DNA of 64,000 nt, taken from assembly GCF_001638985.1 (NCBI RefSeq), contig NW_017265142.1, positions 1,356,572-1,420,571 on the forward strand, in the 5' to 3' direction. The notes under the pieces are model-generated. The model saw nothing but the letters and a program-made list of their open reading frames with translations. It did no database searches and was not told the origin of the DNA. Both the position numbers and the translations under genes were made by a program. Shown piece after piece: positions 21,486 through 34,308 of the stretch. Numbering within the stretch: the stretch's first letter is position 1; each line of letters opens with the position of its first letter. The stretch comes from Phycomyces blakesleeanus NRRL 1555(-) (taxonomy: Eukaryota; Mucoromycota; Mucoromycetes; Mucorales; Phycomycetaceae).

Positions 21486-22255
21486 AAAATTGAAATTGCA
21501 TTTTAACAACAAGGCAAGGCGAAACAAGGAAAGCAGATCCAAGTCAAGTGCACCAATATTGAACCAAAATTGTATAAATATCAATGCGTGTATATATTTA
21601 TGTATATATTAAAGAAAAAAAAGAAGCCTCAAACATGTCATATCCAAGCTCACATTAATCAGTGAATTCTACGTTATGTAACCAAGAGACATATATCAAA
21701 AATCAAATATCAAAACATTTTGTAAAATAAAATAAACTATTCTTTGAAAATACTTTCCGATAGAACCTTTAATAGAATCCTTATTATTGTCAAAATATAA
21801 CCAATGAGCGCGTTTAGACAGCGTCTAATTTATATCGATGTTTATTTTTAATTTCTTTTGGAGGATAAGTTATATTAACATAAAGAAGTAAGTCATAATA
21901 AAATAATGGACCAATATGTACACTCGACAAGTCTGTTATTTAAAATTACCCCATAGTTTAAGATTGTTGACTGCGATTTCCTTTACAATTGTTACAACAA
22001 AGACACAGAAGCATACGATAATATTTATAGCCTGCGGCTCTACCGGAACATTCTGCTGACGAAGCAGATAATATATCTTATTATTATTATTATTATTATA
22101 TATATGCCCGTGTGCATGTGTATATTTGTAGTGAGCTGATTGTATAATCTAAGTAATTTCTTTTTACATATGAATGAACGGATAAGCAATTCACATCTTT
22201 GACCGATACGTCTACGCATACTTTGGGCTCTGAAGCGCACTTGAGAAGCCTCTTA

Positions 22256-22351
22256 CACTACGAAAAGAATGGGCGATTCAGAGAGTGTTTTGAAAAAGAC
22301 CACAAGCGTTTTTCGAAAGTGTCCTCTGAATGACCCCTTTTTTTCGTAGTG
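22256..22351. repeat. 96-bp MITE-like palindrome
   Basis: CACTACGAAAAGAATGGG at the left is mirrored by CCCCTTTTTTTCGTAGTG at the right. The similarity runs about 45 bp inward (ATTCAGAG/CTCTGAAT). The whole unit could fold as one imperfect hairpin. CACTACG-type ends with TA on the left suggest a Tc1/mariner-derived MITE, though the right flank reads TT. Confidence 0.6.
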
Positions 22352-25300
22352 TTCTACTAGGATTGATAATAATATAAGTTTAATATATAGAGTATAATCA
22401 GTAGGTGATTAGTAAGCTAGACTGTCAGTCGAAAAAAAAGAAGTAATAATCCACGAAGGGGGGAGTATTACATATTTACAATCAAATATGACGATACAGA
22501 AAGTTACTTTCTTGCTTAAAAAAAGTTGATTTAATCCGATCATTGTTGGGTTTGCTTGACCGGTGATATACGGGTTTTCTGATCCTTCCCCCCCAAGACA
22601 GGATATTGTCCTTGTGATTATCCGGTTTCTTGATCGTAGCCAAATGGTATGTGAGACAACATATATACACAAAAAGAATTCTTGAGTGACATTCATTTTA
22701 ATTTTCGTCTTTTAGTGATATATCTCAAGTGTAATCATGTGTTTGATGAGATGGGATAAAAGTGGCAAGGAAACCCTAGTCGACTGATGTCTTATTGCCA
22801 TGTTGTTAATGGTGTTGTCTTTCTTTACTTTATTTCCTGTCATATATATATACACACACATTAATCTTCCAGTCACTACAATGTTCTCTACCTAGCAGTA
22901 ATTATACACTACAGACTAAACCATAATTATAGATAATTGATTGAACACCAAAAAGAAAGAAGCACATGGCAACATGTTAACCAGTACTTCTAAAAATGGT
23001 ATCGACAGATTTCTTATTTGAATCCTATAGACAACATTGTACTTTAAATCCATGCTCCCAAAAACTTTATTTTTTATATACACATACAAGATCTTACAAA
23101 GTCATACACGAGGATGTTACATATATATCGTTGGTTGTAGTATAGTAGTGAATAGGATCCACTGAATAGATCTGTAATTACTGTTAGCTTATATATTATT
23201 TTTAGAAGGATTCTCTAGAAGCAGGAGATCATTTCAATCCATCCACTGTTTCCATTATTGTTTATTTCCATAAGAGTTTAGAAGTTTGTACATTTTTGAA
23301 CATAATTAAATAAGTAAATATATGGTCTCTTGAAGGACATCAGCTCTAGGCGCCCTTACTATAATAATAAATCAATTGATCAATTGCTAACAAAAATAAA
23401 GAAATACAACTTATTGGTATTTTCTCTCCGTATTATATATATTTATAGTATAAAAATACTTTAATGAACAAGACAAAGATGGATGATTTTTATTGATTCG
23501 GAATCAAGATGGGTATGTACATATTCAATATTTTAGGTACTTTAAAGATAAGCAGCTTTACTCTATGGTTACCATAACAACTAATTATGTCTACCTTGGA
23601 TTCTATAATTTTCTTTTTTATTACATTTTTCACAATAATTGTTTTCTTCCTTTCATCGATTTCAATATGTATATATATATATGCAGAAGAAATGGCAGAA
23701 GTATCTGATACATTTTAATAATAATAATAAAAAAGGGTCATGAAACCATTTCTCCAAAATGCTGAAAGTATTGAAAACTGAATTAAAATAGGCTCTGTAT
23801 GATATTGGCGAGCAGTATATGGCATAGGATATTAAACATAAATAAAGGTTAAATGGTACTTAGAATTTTATAATGTCTTACATACATATTTGGATCAAGT
23901 TAATATCTAAGTGATTTATGAGCGTGTATTGCATACATACACATACTTTTTTTTTGCGTGTGTGTTTTTAAGTGATCTTATTTGAACATCAAAATATCAA
24001 AGTAAACCTGGTCTTCTTTTAATAAGAATATATAGTTATATGCTTTAAGAGGATAGCCAATATTTCGTGACCGTTAAAGTTTGATGTGCTTTATTTTTTA
24101 AATGCCATCGATCCAGTATTGGTGCTGAATCTCAAGAAGTCTCAGAGAAAGCCTGTCACGAACAGTAACAAAATTTTTTTTTTTCAAAATAAAATTTCAA
24201 AAGGTATTTAAGCCACTCAATTGTTGGTTTGGAAAAAATAATTCTTTTGTTCTTTCTCTAATGTCTTTTGCACGTTCTTCGTAAATGGTAAGCATCCTTT
24301 CACCAATAGTTTATTATACCCTTTTCTTCTATATTATTTTGGTGTGATGAAAAAACACATGTCTTCATTTTATCTTATCGACCATGGTGAAACAACCCGC
24401 TGTGCTTCGCTGAGTGCAGTTGATACTTGCCAGTATATTTTCCTGACCATTTTAAAAAAAAATTCAAAAATTACTATTCTTTATTGAAATATACATTTTT
24501 TTGAAACACGATACTCATATATACTTTATGAAATTGTAGATCTAATCATATGAATCCAAATATTACACTGGATGATTGGTTAAATTATTCGCGTACTTTT
24601 GAACTTTGCAACCGAAAACGATATTTTTCTTCCGGTTTTTTCGTCATTGCACATGTCGATTTTTTTATTTAAAAAATATGGAAGAAAAAAGATTGATTGA
24701 TTCCATATGATGATGAAATCCCGTGTTCGCAGTTTCCTCTGGAAGAGACTTAGTCGTGGGTGAAAAATAGTAGAGTCAATTCTGTTGGCTTGAACTCTAG
24801 TAGCTCCTCTCATTGTCAGCAAATAACACTTCCTTGGATGTCTGATGGATTATCACTCATTCTTTCATTTTTTTTTCAGTTTAGCAATAAACTGTTTTTT
24901 TGTTTCAAAAAATATTTCCTTGATTTTTTTTTTTTAATTTATTATTTCTTTATTTTTTTTTATGGTACACTTTTATATGATGATTTTATCTTTTGCATTT
25001 CTGGCATCTCTAATACTAGTGGGCTTCCGTTCTTTTACCGAGGCCTACAATGTATGCAACCTTGATTACTGATTAAAGTGTACCTAAAAAAGATTCATTT
25101 ATTACTTAATAAAAAAAATTCAATAAAACTATTTTTCTTGACACTGTAAAATTCGAAACCATGATTTTTTGTTCTATTTAGTTTACCAGGAAATAAAATC
25201 AAATTTCTATTTTGGGAATTAAATGAATTATATATAGATAAAAATAAATATTTTATATATATAAATTATACAGTTTATTTTAAAATAAGAATGAATAAAA

Positions 25301-25854
25301 TTTTAAATATTTTCAAAAAAGTATATATAAAATGCTATCAATTATTAGATAGAAAATTTTCTATATAAATATATATATATATTTGAAAAAAAAGTGCATG
25401 TGCGTGCGTGTATAAGATTTAATAAAGAAATATATGATCTGCAAAATTGTTAAAAAAAAAAGAGAACTAAATAATTGATTGAATACTTTTGGGTTGGCTG
25501 GTTGGTTATTGGGGGTGTGTTGATTTTTTGCTGTTATTTGTATTTTTTGGTTATCAACATTACACTAAAAGCATAAATGTAGGAAGTGTAGGAAGGGTGG
25601 AAGTGTGAGATTGCTGGGAAAGGTAAAGAGGAAGGGCACGTATGGATCAAAGCCGTCGATGATTTGCTCTTGGAAGCAAGGGAAGGTCAACGTGACGGGG
25701 AAAGAGTCCAATCAGAGACACAGATAATGAGGCGTGTTCTAGGCGATTGGTAAATAATCAGGATTTGACGTTCCTTAAAGTAATGATATCGTACCGTTTC
25801 CAAGGCAAACGCATCAACACACCTTTCTCTTTCTCCTTCTTTCTCTCGTCTCTG
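22352..25854. other. Long AT-rich intergenic region
   Basis: No gene can be supported. Short stretches of higher complexity occur at 24060-24310, 24580-24830 and 24990-25065, but they have no consistent frame or recognisable product. From about 25560 the sequence is GC-richer and probably forms the promoter and 5' UTR of the bHLH gene. Confidence 0.4.
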
Positions 25855-27078
25855 ATGTCCAGCCCTATTCAAACCACCCCAAAGAAGAGAAAACACACTG
25901 GTGGATCAGTATCTGACCAAAGGGCCTCAAAGTCTGATTCATTGTCTGACCCAAAAGGATCTACACCAATTGCTTCAACTCCTTTGGTTGCCCTGTCTCC
26001 TCCTGTCATGCCTTATCCACCTATTTTGTCAGTCGTATCGCCATCCTATTATCCAGTCTACCAGCACCCATTCTACCTATCAGTAACATCTTCTCCACCA
26101 CTACCACCTCCACAACCATCAAATAGGTCCATGTCATTATCTTCTCCCCGTTTTGAAAGGATCCTTCCAAAGTCAGACAATCAAACCCACCACCAACAAC
26201 AGCAACAACAACAGCAACAACAACAACAACAACAACAAGCATCATATTCTGTTCAGCCCCATTTTTATCACCCATTTTCACTCTCACCACAGCTACATCC
26301 AACAATGGTCCCAATTCATCCCATGCGCCACAACTCCACACCAAATACTTCCACAAGCAGACCACCAACAGCAACGAAAACAACGACTGCAGATCAACGA
26401 GAACAGGCACGCAAAGTTTCTCACAGCGCAATTGAGCGCCGACGAAGAGAGCGGATCAACGACAAGATTCTCCAGCTCAAAGAATTAATTCCGTCTTGTG
26501 CAGAACAGGACCAGCTGCACAAGATGAGTATTCTTCAGAGTGCAATCGACTACATCACATATCTCAAGGATATTGTGGAAACTATTGACGGAAACCAGGA
26601 CCGAGTTCAGGGGAAACACATAAATGTCAAGACACATAAGCCTCTTCTGGCCAAAGAGATCCAGCCCTTCACACACCAATTTTCATCAACACAAGAACAG
26701 CCGGCGGCAGCTGAAGAAGACGCCTGGTCAGTCAGTTCAACGTCCTCAATGTCTCCATCTATACCAGCCGTGCCTGTAATTCTGCCACCCCCATTCTCCG
26801 AAAACACACCAACCAGCCCCTTATTCCACAGCACTAGCATCCGACCGCACACCCCACTCCACTCTCCCATTTCAGAACCAGTCACCAAAGGACTCAAGCC
26901 AAGCGATGTTATCAAAGCCGGAGGAGAGCCGTCCATTCCTGCAACAGAACCACCAATTGTCTCGTCATTAACCTCATGCAGTATCACAGACAGCCCCCCA
27001 GAGAAAGAAATCACACTACGGCCAGCATCACTTTCTTCTGAGAATAAAGACATGAGCCTAGAGCATTTACTATGCTAA
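25855..27078 (+). CDS. bHLH transcription factor, class B, with polyGln
   Basis: This is a single-exon gene of 407 aa. The bHLH domain covers residues 184-242: basic region KVSHSAIERRRRERIN, with the His-Glu-Arg triad of factors that bind CACGTG E-boxes, then helix 1 (KILQLKELIPSC), a short loop and helix 2 (MSILQSAIDYITYLKDI). No leucine zipper is obvious after helix 2. The N-terminal third is Pro/Ser-rich with 15 Gln at about residues 114-128. The C-terminal part is Ser/Pro/Thr-rich. I chose ATG 25855 because the upstream in-frame codons read through a CT-rich leader. It acts in the nucleus; its targets cannot be named. Relatives include yeast Pho4/Cbf1-like and animal USF-like factors. Confidence 0.88.
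   Translation: MSSPIQTTPKKRKHTGGSVSDQRASKSDSLSDPKGSTPIASTPLVALSPPVMPYPPILSVVSPSYYPVYQHPFYLSVTSSPPLPPPQPSNRSMSLSSPRFERILPKSDNQTHHQQQQQQQQQQQQQQQASYSVQPHFYHPFSLSPQLHPTMVPIHPMRHNSTPNTSTSRPPTATKTTTADQREQARKVSHSAIERRRRERINDKILQLKELIPSCAEQDQLHKMSILQSAIDYITYLKDIVETIDGNQDRVQGKHINVKTHKPLLAKEIQPFTHQFSSTQEQPAAAEEDAWSVSSTSSMSPSIPAVPVILPPPFSENTPTSPLFHSTSIRPHTPLHSPISEPVTKGLKPSDVIKAGGEPSIPATEPPIVSSLTSCSITDSPPEKEITLRPASLSSENKDMSLEHLLC
26194..26238 (+). repeat. CAA/CAG polyglutamine tract
   Basis: Fifteen consecutive Gln codons, mostly CAA with interspersed CAG, lie in the bHLH gene. Length variation between strains is likely. Confidence 0.85.
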
Positions 27079-27695
27079 CATTTTCACCAACCTGTTTCTT
27101 TTACTCCTCCCTCCTTTTATATACATATTATATGTATAAAACATTCTTTATGTATGATTCATTTTTATTATAATTTAAGCAAGCGCCTAACTCTCCCTCT
27201 CTTTTACTCTTCTTCTTCTTCTTCTTCTTCTTTAAATTCTTTCGTTTGCCTACAAAAAATATCTATCCTTTACTTTACTATCATCCTTTCTTTGTCTATC
27301 TAACTATCTAACTATGAAGCAAACATAACCATTCAAACCACATATTAATACACCCACAATAATGTACTATTTCTTTGTATTCAAATAATCAATAACAAGC
27401 AAGAGCGGTAACTAATACTTTTTTTTTTCCTTTACAAAAATAAATAAATAAATAACAATTAATAACCATGTATACCTCTATAATCTTCATTACATTAATG
27501 TTCATACTCTTCTTTCTGCCAAAGATGTATGCAAGTGAGTGAATCATAATAATTCATTCATTCATTTAATTGGTATCTGCTCCTCCCTTCCTTCCTTCCT
27601 TACATACATATATGAGAGAATATTTATTATACTATTTATACTTGATTTTTTTTGTTTGTTTGTTTGTTTGTTTGTTGCTCTTATTGTTTTGGGTT

Positions 27696-30155
27696 TTAAA
27701 AGTCTGGGAAAAGATGTCGGTAGGGATCGCTAATTCCAGTGATACCATATTGTTCTTGAGTCTCCGGATACTTGTCGAAATGACTGGCATCTCCATCGCC
27801 CCTGATTTGAGGCACATAAGGTGGCCTGATTTGACGGGCCAGGATTCTGTTAAAATCAACACCCTGGAACCAGGGATGTCGCTTGATATCTTCACTTCCA
27901 CCCTTTAGATTACCATAGCGTTTCGAAAGGTCGGACATCAGTAATCTCTTCAGAAGATCCTTTGCGTTGGGATCAAAATATTGTGGCCATTTAATCTTTC
28001 CTGCCAAGATCTTTTCATACAACTTTAAGTGGTCATCATCGTAGAAAGGCGGATATCTAATATACCATAACAAGATATTGTGAATGTACGTTTTGGTTAG
28101 CATTTATTAAATAATACTAATGGTCATCTTTTTTCTTTCTTTACTATCATAGATTCCAAACTCGCTCTCTCTCTCTCTTTACTTACCCTGCCAACATTTC
28201 AAAGATAAGAATGCCAAGACTCCACCAGTCCACTGCTTTACCGTAACCTTTAGATTGAATAATCTCTGGCGCTGTAATAGAAAAATAATATAAATAATAG
28301 AAATATCAATTAGAGTTGAATAACAATTACAATAATAGCAGTAATAAGGGGAAATATAATTTCATTTTCTTCTTTTTTTTTTCTCTCTTTTTTAGAAAAA
28401 AGAAAAGAGTTAATTAGTTAATTCTTATTTGGTTACCAAGGTAATCGGGTGTGCCACACAGTGTCCATGTAATATCAGGAACATATTTCGCAAATCCAAA
28501 ATCGGTTATTTTGATATGACCTTGGGCATCCAATAGCAGGTTCTCTGGCTTCAAATCGCGGTAGATCATATCTTTTGAGTGCATGTACTCGATGGCCAGC
28601 ATAACTTCGGCAGCGTAGAATTTGGCGACATGGTCTGGGAACCGCTAATCATTTTTTTTAGGTTTTGAGATTCGTTTGATCAAATAATCATCATCTATAT
28701 GCCCTTTTTTTTGTACCTGCGATCGGCGAAGTACAGAAAAGAGTTCTCCACCAGGTACATAGTCCATAACCATATAAAGGTTTGCATCGTCTTGGAAGGT
28801 TCCCCACATGTTGACCAGGAACGGGTGGGCTACTGCCTCCAGGATATGCTTTTCGTTGTTGGTGTGTTCAACCTGCTTCAGTCGTACAACCTCGGTCTTC
28901 TTGAGGACCTTGATGGCATAGTACCGTGCATTGACCTTGGATTGTACGAGATGTACACGCCCAAAGGAACCTGTTCCGAGGGTGCGCAAGATTTGGAAAT
29001 CAGCCAGCTTAAGTCTGGGTCGGTTGGAGCGTTGTTGAATGATCGATTGGTCATTGTAAATAGCCGTGTAGGACGGCACACTTCTCAATGGTCGGTGAGG
29101 TTGTGGAGGTGCCCGTAACGTAGGCGTCTGGTGGGATTCATCACCTTCCTGACGGGCAGGTCGGCTAGATGTGTAAGAAGAAACGGTTGAAGATGAAGCA
29201 GAAAGGGTTGCCACGGGGCGATCTAAAGTAATAATAGTAATTATTATTATTATTATTATTATTGTTGTTGTTAAGTTACCATGCCAATAAATACTAATAC
29301 TAATATATATATATATATATGTAAAAAAAATGAGCAGTGTAAAATAATATAATAATTGTCTCTGTGAACACACACACACACACTCATAAACACACTTTTA
29401 TAAATATATATATATATATTATACACAACCCCTGCCCCTGTCCAAATACAATACAATGTAATAGTCATAATGTTCTTCTTCTTTTTTCAATATTTCTCTT
29501 GTTCATGATTAAATAAATAAATAAAGAAGAAAACCTTACATAGTAGTTACACTTACCGTTCTGAGTCAAAGTGTCGGGATTTGTGTGAGGTAGTGTCCGG
29601 GCATGTTCTAAAGGAAGAGATGATGAGTCATGAGAAAGACAAAAAATTCCAAGGATAAAGCACAAAGAATTGAATATAAAAAAAAACAAAAATTTTAAAG
29701 GAGAAGAAGCAAAGATAGAAATAATAATAATAATAATAAAAAAGGGAAAGGAAAGGGGGAGGAAAGGTGAAAGTTAAAAGCTTCATTGGGTGCCAAGACA
29801 ACCTGATGCGCAAGCCCATCATGTTCTTACTGCAGGAATGACGAGCCGTCTCTTTTTTCTCTTCATCCCTCTCTGCCCAAGGCAGTATTCGCTTGTTACC
29901 TGGACTATCGACGCTCATTCGCATTGTACCATTACTCTGAGGATCATGATGACTTATGATTGAGGGTGTAGGTGCAGTAGACGCAGGTGGTGTGACGAGG
30001 CCATGGAGCTGGGATGCCTGCTTTGTTTCATGGGCCGAGTTGACAGAGCTCTGTGTTCCAGACGTGTTTGATGAACTGCTGGTCAACTGGTCATTGGTAG
30101 GCATCGATTGACTGTGGTTCCTGGCCCTGTCGATAAACTTGTTGAAAAAAGACAT
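27696..30155 (-). CDS. cAMP-dependent protein kinase catalytic subunit (PKA-C)
   Basis: Six exons (30155-29900, 29607-29557, 29222-28717, 28644-28437, 28271-28187, 28056-27696) close to 488 aa. The AGC kinase domain starts near residue 178: GTGSFG loop (185-190), AIK Lys207, HRD-type YRDLKPEN with Asp301, DFG Asp319, activation-loop Thr332 in [14 protein letters not shown], and APE. The C-tail ends in the hydrophobic motif YRHLFPDF at the very C-terminus, as in fungal PKA. The 177-residue N-terminus is Ser/Thr/Gln-rich and disordered; such extensions are usual for fungal PKA-C. The kinase phosphorylates R-R-x-S/T sites when cAMP frees it from the regulatory subunit. All introns are GT-AG. Confidence 0.95.
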
Positions 30156-30724
30156 CTTTTTCTTTCTTTTTTTTTCGCAGATGAGGCGCGAAAGAGAGTG
30201 GTTAATAGAAACGGGAAATGGGTGTCTGAGTCATAAAATAAATAAGGGAGGGCGTGTGGATCTGAGTTGAACCCGCCAAAAAAGAATAACAAAAAAATAA
30301 ATAAAAAAAATAAATAATTATTGAATAATTGAATAATTAAAATATTTATATTTTATATATAGAAAGACATACTTCTTTATTAAATATTAATATTGAATTC
30401 TTTGTCTTTGTGCCATAAACTTGGTCATTTTCAATTCTAATGATAAAGCTAGAAAATAGCAGCACTTTTCATTAAAGAAAAAGAAAAAATAAAAAACAAG
30501 TTTATTGGCTGTGTATTAAATTATTCATTCAAATGATTCCACTTCAAATGACAGTACGAAGAACAAGGGGGAGTTTTGTACTTTATTTATGCAGAGTGAT
30601 ATTTTAAGCACACACACATTTTTGTATATATAAAAAAAAAATAAGGACATTTTTTTTTCTCTCTCTCTCTCTTACTGCTTCAATAAATTTATGTCGCCAT
30701 TAAATATAATACCAATGTTCATAT

Positions 30725-32587
30725 TCACCATTCTCCATCGTCTGTTGCATCAATCCACATGGGCTCCCCTAGACTGGGGACATCACCCTGTTTTACAAAC
30801 CGACTCGTCTCAATCACCACGTCTGGTTGTCTCGTCCCACCGGCCTGCGGTGTCTGTTGGGGAAGACTAAAGTAGTTTGGAGGTGATGCGACTGGCGGAG
30901 TAGCTCGAAGTGTCGTCATTGGGCCCCACATCGAAGTCGACGAAGGAGGATTCTCGAGCACAGGATCAAAGAATATCGGGCATTCAGTCGACTGCCGGTA
31001 ATCCTGAAGCGATGTCAGGTCCGGGATGGCCAGGATATTGTCGTGCGAGAGATTGCCGATACTGATGGGCATTGTAAAGGATGCGGTCTGGATACTCGAG
31101 GACTTGAGAAGCGTCTTGAGTAGCTCAATTCGTACAGTTACCACAAGGCTGTAATGAGTGCGAATGTGTTTTGACTGAAAACAGGGTGACACGAGTCGGC
31201 CAGGGAGCTTAAAGTGCAGTGGCAAGCGCACTGACCCGTCGTTGCCATGGACTGGCACGTTTTCGCTCAATATCTCTTGTGTTTCTAATCTGCGTACTGT
31301 TCCGACCTGATACGTCTTTCGTCCCTCCAACGTTTTCTCGAGAATAAACGATAATTCGGACACGACAGCATTGGACGGAATAGCCTTGATGTCCAAATAG
31401 CCTTCCACGTCTTCTTCTACAATTTGTTATAGTTATCAATAATCATGTTAAACTTACTTTCTTGTATTAATGCATAAAAATATTTACATCTCTGATTTTA
31501 TTCTATAAGCGTCTTATTACCAGGACAAAATACGTGACGAGGGAAACATGCAACTACGTTTGCGAGTGGTTTCTTTTCTCGGTAAAGTGTTTCATAATAT
31601 TCCCATACTTCAGGCAACGGCGCACACAGAGTAGGTCTGAAGGATGACTTTAGTTCTTCGCTCACCGTTTCAGATCCCAAGGCAGGTCCTATCAAACGTG
31701 CAGTCCAGATGTATCGAACAGCAAACCCGGTCGGAGACTCAGAAGAAGGAGGGAAGTTGGTATTCGACATCTTAATCCGGTTGAACAATTAACACAAATT
31801 AGTGATCCTTTTTTGCTTTTGCTTATCACTATCGCTACCTTGATAGCAAATGGGTATAAGTGTTGCCCTGGTTCAATCTTTTTCCAACTACTGGCGGAAT
31901 AGGCTTTACATAATAAGAATCAAAATCAGTTTATAGTTGTTACAGCTAACTAGGATCACTAGTATTCTTTGGTTATTGAAAGTGAGTGCATTACATATCG
32001 TATTACTTGCCAGTTGGTTCATTTCCCCAAACCTTGTATGATATATTAAAGTACGTTGTCTTCGTTTGATCGATTCTGTCCATCTTTAAATTCTGTTCAT
32101 TTGTTTCACGAGTCTTTACTGTCGCTATTTCTTCTACCCTCAGCTACGACAGCAACAACAATTATAATACAATGTAAGATATATATATATATATTATAAT
32201 TTCATACCTCTATGCGTATCTGGGCAGCATATACTGGATTAATATTTTTCATTTTTACATTTCCTAAACGCGAACAATGATCAACTATCCTCGTCAGTCC
32301 CACGGTCCTGTAGTTCAGGTACAGTAAATTTTACCTCTGTAAATTTGGTTAGGCCTAAGTACAGGTGGCGTATCTCCATCTAAAGAAACAGCCAAGGTTG
32401 TGGAGGGTGGTAGCTCTGGTGTTGCTTCTGGCACGAAATGGTTTGGAACTTCTAAACTAGAGCCTGATTGGGAGTTTCTTGTCCAAGGTCCAGTAACCAT
32501 GCCTGTTATATGTTGAGAGAGTCTACGAGCCGAAAAACTGGATTGACTACCTCCAGCTGCAGACGTTGAAGATGAACGGGCACGCAT
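30725..32587 (-). CDS. Alpha-arrestin (ART-type trafficking adaptor)
   Basis: Six exons (32587-32335, 32263-32208, 32143-32011, 31903-31839, 31770-31521, 31416-30725) give 482 aa. Arrestin N-domain features include LRPNQIYRGNV, then W-K-x-I-EPGQHLYPFAIK; the C-domain follows with HFKLPGRLVSPCFQSKHIRTHYSLVVTV-type strands (about 310-370). Alpha-arrestins link ubiquitin ligases of the Rsp5 class to membrane transporters; a PPNY sequence (in SPPNYFS) near the C-terminus fits a PPxY WW-binding motif. I chose ATG 32587 because the frame upstream is microsatellite. The third intron starts with GC (CTG|GCAAGT), a rare GC-AG intron. The unspliced frames each show stops, which supports the exon model. 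Confidence 0.9.
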
Positions 32588-33277
32588 AGGTACAATAATG
32601 TAGTAGTAATAGAAGAAGAAGATTATCAACAAAAGAATATATATATATATATATATATACAGACACAGACACACGGACACACACAAAATAAGAGTTGATA
32701 TAAGAAAGGAAAGAAAAAGAAAAAGAAAAAGAGGGTGTAAAATGACGTTTTAGACTTTAAGGTGCTCCAGAAGCGTCATGCTGAGAGAGAGAGAGAAAGA
32801 GACAAATATATCGTCACAAAATGCACTTGTCATACTAGATTATGATCCAATTTTGGAAAAGTTCCAGAATTAAGCTGAGAATACAACCCAAAAAAAAAGA
32901 AACACATACTTTACAGTGCTTCCAGCAAGCAATATCATAGCCAGTCAAAATTGATGTCGTTAACCAATCAAAAATGCCGTACCATATATAATGGAACCCC
33001 ATCTATCGTCACCATCGGCACTCAACGGCATAAGAAAGCGAAGCCCATCACTTTGATTCTCAGCAACGACCATCTATGATAAAGAAGACCAACAGCAGCC
33101 GAAAGTCAAACCACAGATTAAGCTAATTCTCAGAGAAAAAGTTTGGTTTCTGGTTTTCAGAGTCTGCCTTTTTTTTTGGTGTGCCTGATTGTGTCCTTTG
33201 ACACACTTCCTTTCCTCTCTTTCTCTGTTCTTTTTACCAGATTGTTAAATTTATTTTATATCGACAAAGCATGACAG
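32588..33277. other. Divergent promoter region upstream of the arrestin gene
   Basis: The region contains (TA)n, (CA)n, AG-rich and CT-rich tracts typical of the promoters in this window. Two very short ATG frames (near 32990 and 33076) are seen but not supported as genes. Confidence 0.4.
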
Positions 33278-33523
33278 AAGCTACCGAAGATTTTTTTTCA
33301 ATACAAATTGGCCTCCGAGTTTCGCCCAGGTACCGATACCATCAATAAGAATCATTCTATAAGATCAGTTAATCTTGAACCTTGTCGCAGTAACTGTTGT
33401 TGGTGCTCCCGGACAATATATACATCTGTAAGATCTAGGCAGGACAAGGAAGAGAGGCTGGCAAGGATACTGGAAGAGCGCTTGGCCAGTTCACAGAATA
33501 TTTCAACTACCACAAAAATATAG
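33278..33523 (+). CDS. Possible small protein or exon, unidentified
   Basis: An open frame from a splice acceptor (CATGACAG, ending 33277) to TAG 33521-33523 encodes about 81 residues with ordinary codon use. It includes a Cys-rich CRSNCCWC and a charged helix (RQDKEERLARILEERLASS). An ATG at 33271 lies in another frame. No upstream exon can be placed. I do not recognise the protein. Confidence 0.25.
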   Translation, partial: KLPKIFFQYKLASEFRPGTDTINKNHSIRSVNLEPCRSNCCWCSRTIYTSVRSRQDKEERLARILEERLASSQNISTTTKI

Positions 33524-34308
33524 ACATCATTTTTATTACTTTTTTGTTAATGGGTTAGAGACAGGATATGCTAGCAACGAACAATGGGAAACATCTGACA
33601 CAAAAGAAACAAGAAAAGATCGTCAGGAACAAAACTCACAAGTTAGCTGAAAGTCACGGGGGATCATTCCTGGGCTCCAAAATAATAATAATAATAATAA
33701 TAATAAGGTCATCTAAGAAAAGTAATGTGAATTACAAACCTACAGACGTAGTCAAGTGTCACATACAGGACCCAAAGCCAAATCTATAATACTCCATAGG
33801 CCATATCTACCTGTGTGCTACCTGGTATTTCAACTCTGTATTTTAGACCCCGTATTTTCAAAACTCGACACACGCGCACACGCACACGCACACACGCACA
33901 CACGCACACCATTTCCATCTATCTCTTTTACTATATTATATTATATTATATTATTATTATTATTGCCACTGCCCGCAAAGATGGTCTACAATAACCACAA
34001 GTTGTAATAGACAAACAGCACCACACCAATTTAAGAAACCACAGACATACTTTTCTTTCTATTTCTCCCTTTACCTGCCCACGCTTCTTGTGTTGTGTAG
34101 ATTAAATTATTATAAGTAGTATAAAAGAAAGAAAGAACAAAACAGGCACAAAAACACACAGAAACAGACGCTCTAATCTAAGCCAAGGATATAATAGAAA
34201 AGCTGCACAGCACCAAAGATGATCTAATAGAAAGAACATAAAACATTTACATGAGAAATTTGATGTTTATCTTGACCTTGACCTTGACCTTGGCCTTGAT
34301 AATCATAA

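Noticed and set aside
24580..24822. Minus-strand frame with FHPRLSLFQRKLRTRDF.
   Set aside because: It looks slightly protein-like, but no partner exon, start context or family could be found, so it is not annotated as a gene.
28645..29379. Long minus-strand frame with N-terminal poly-Ile as a separate protein.
   Set aside because: Its first 50 codons are (ATT)n/(TA)n intron; the rest is exon 3 of the PKA gene.
32315..32686. Arrestin start at 32686.
   Set aside because: The extra N-terminal residues come from a (TA)n microsatellite and TTA/ATA repeats; ATG 32587 begins normal coding sequence.
34180..34308. An extra last exon of the RNF121-like gene after GTGAGT at about 34350.
   Set aside because: Reading through to TGA 34309 gives a total of exactly 332 codons and the expected length after WQPV; the alternative exon would be a repetitive KVKVKV tail.
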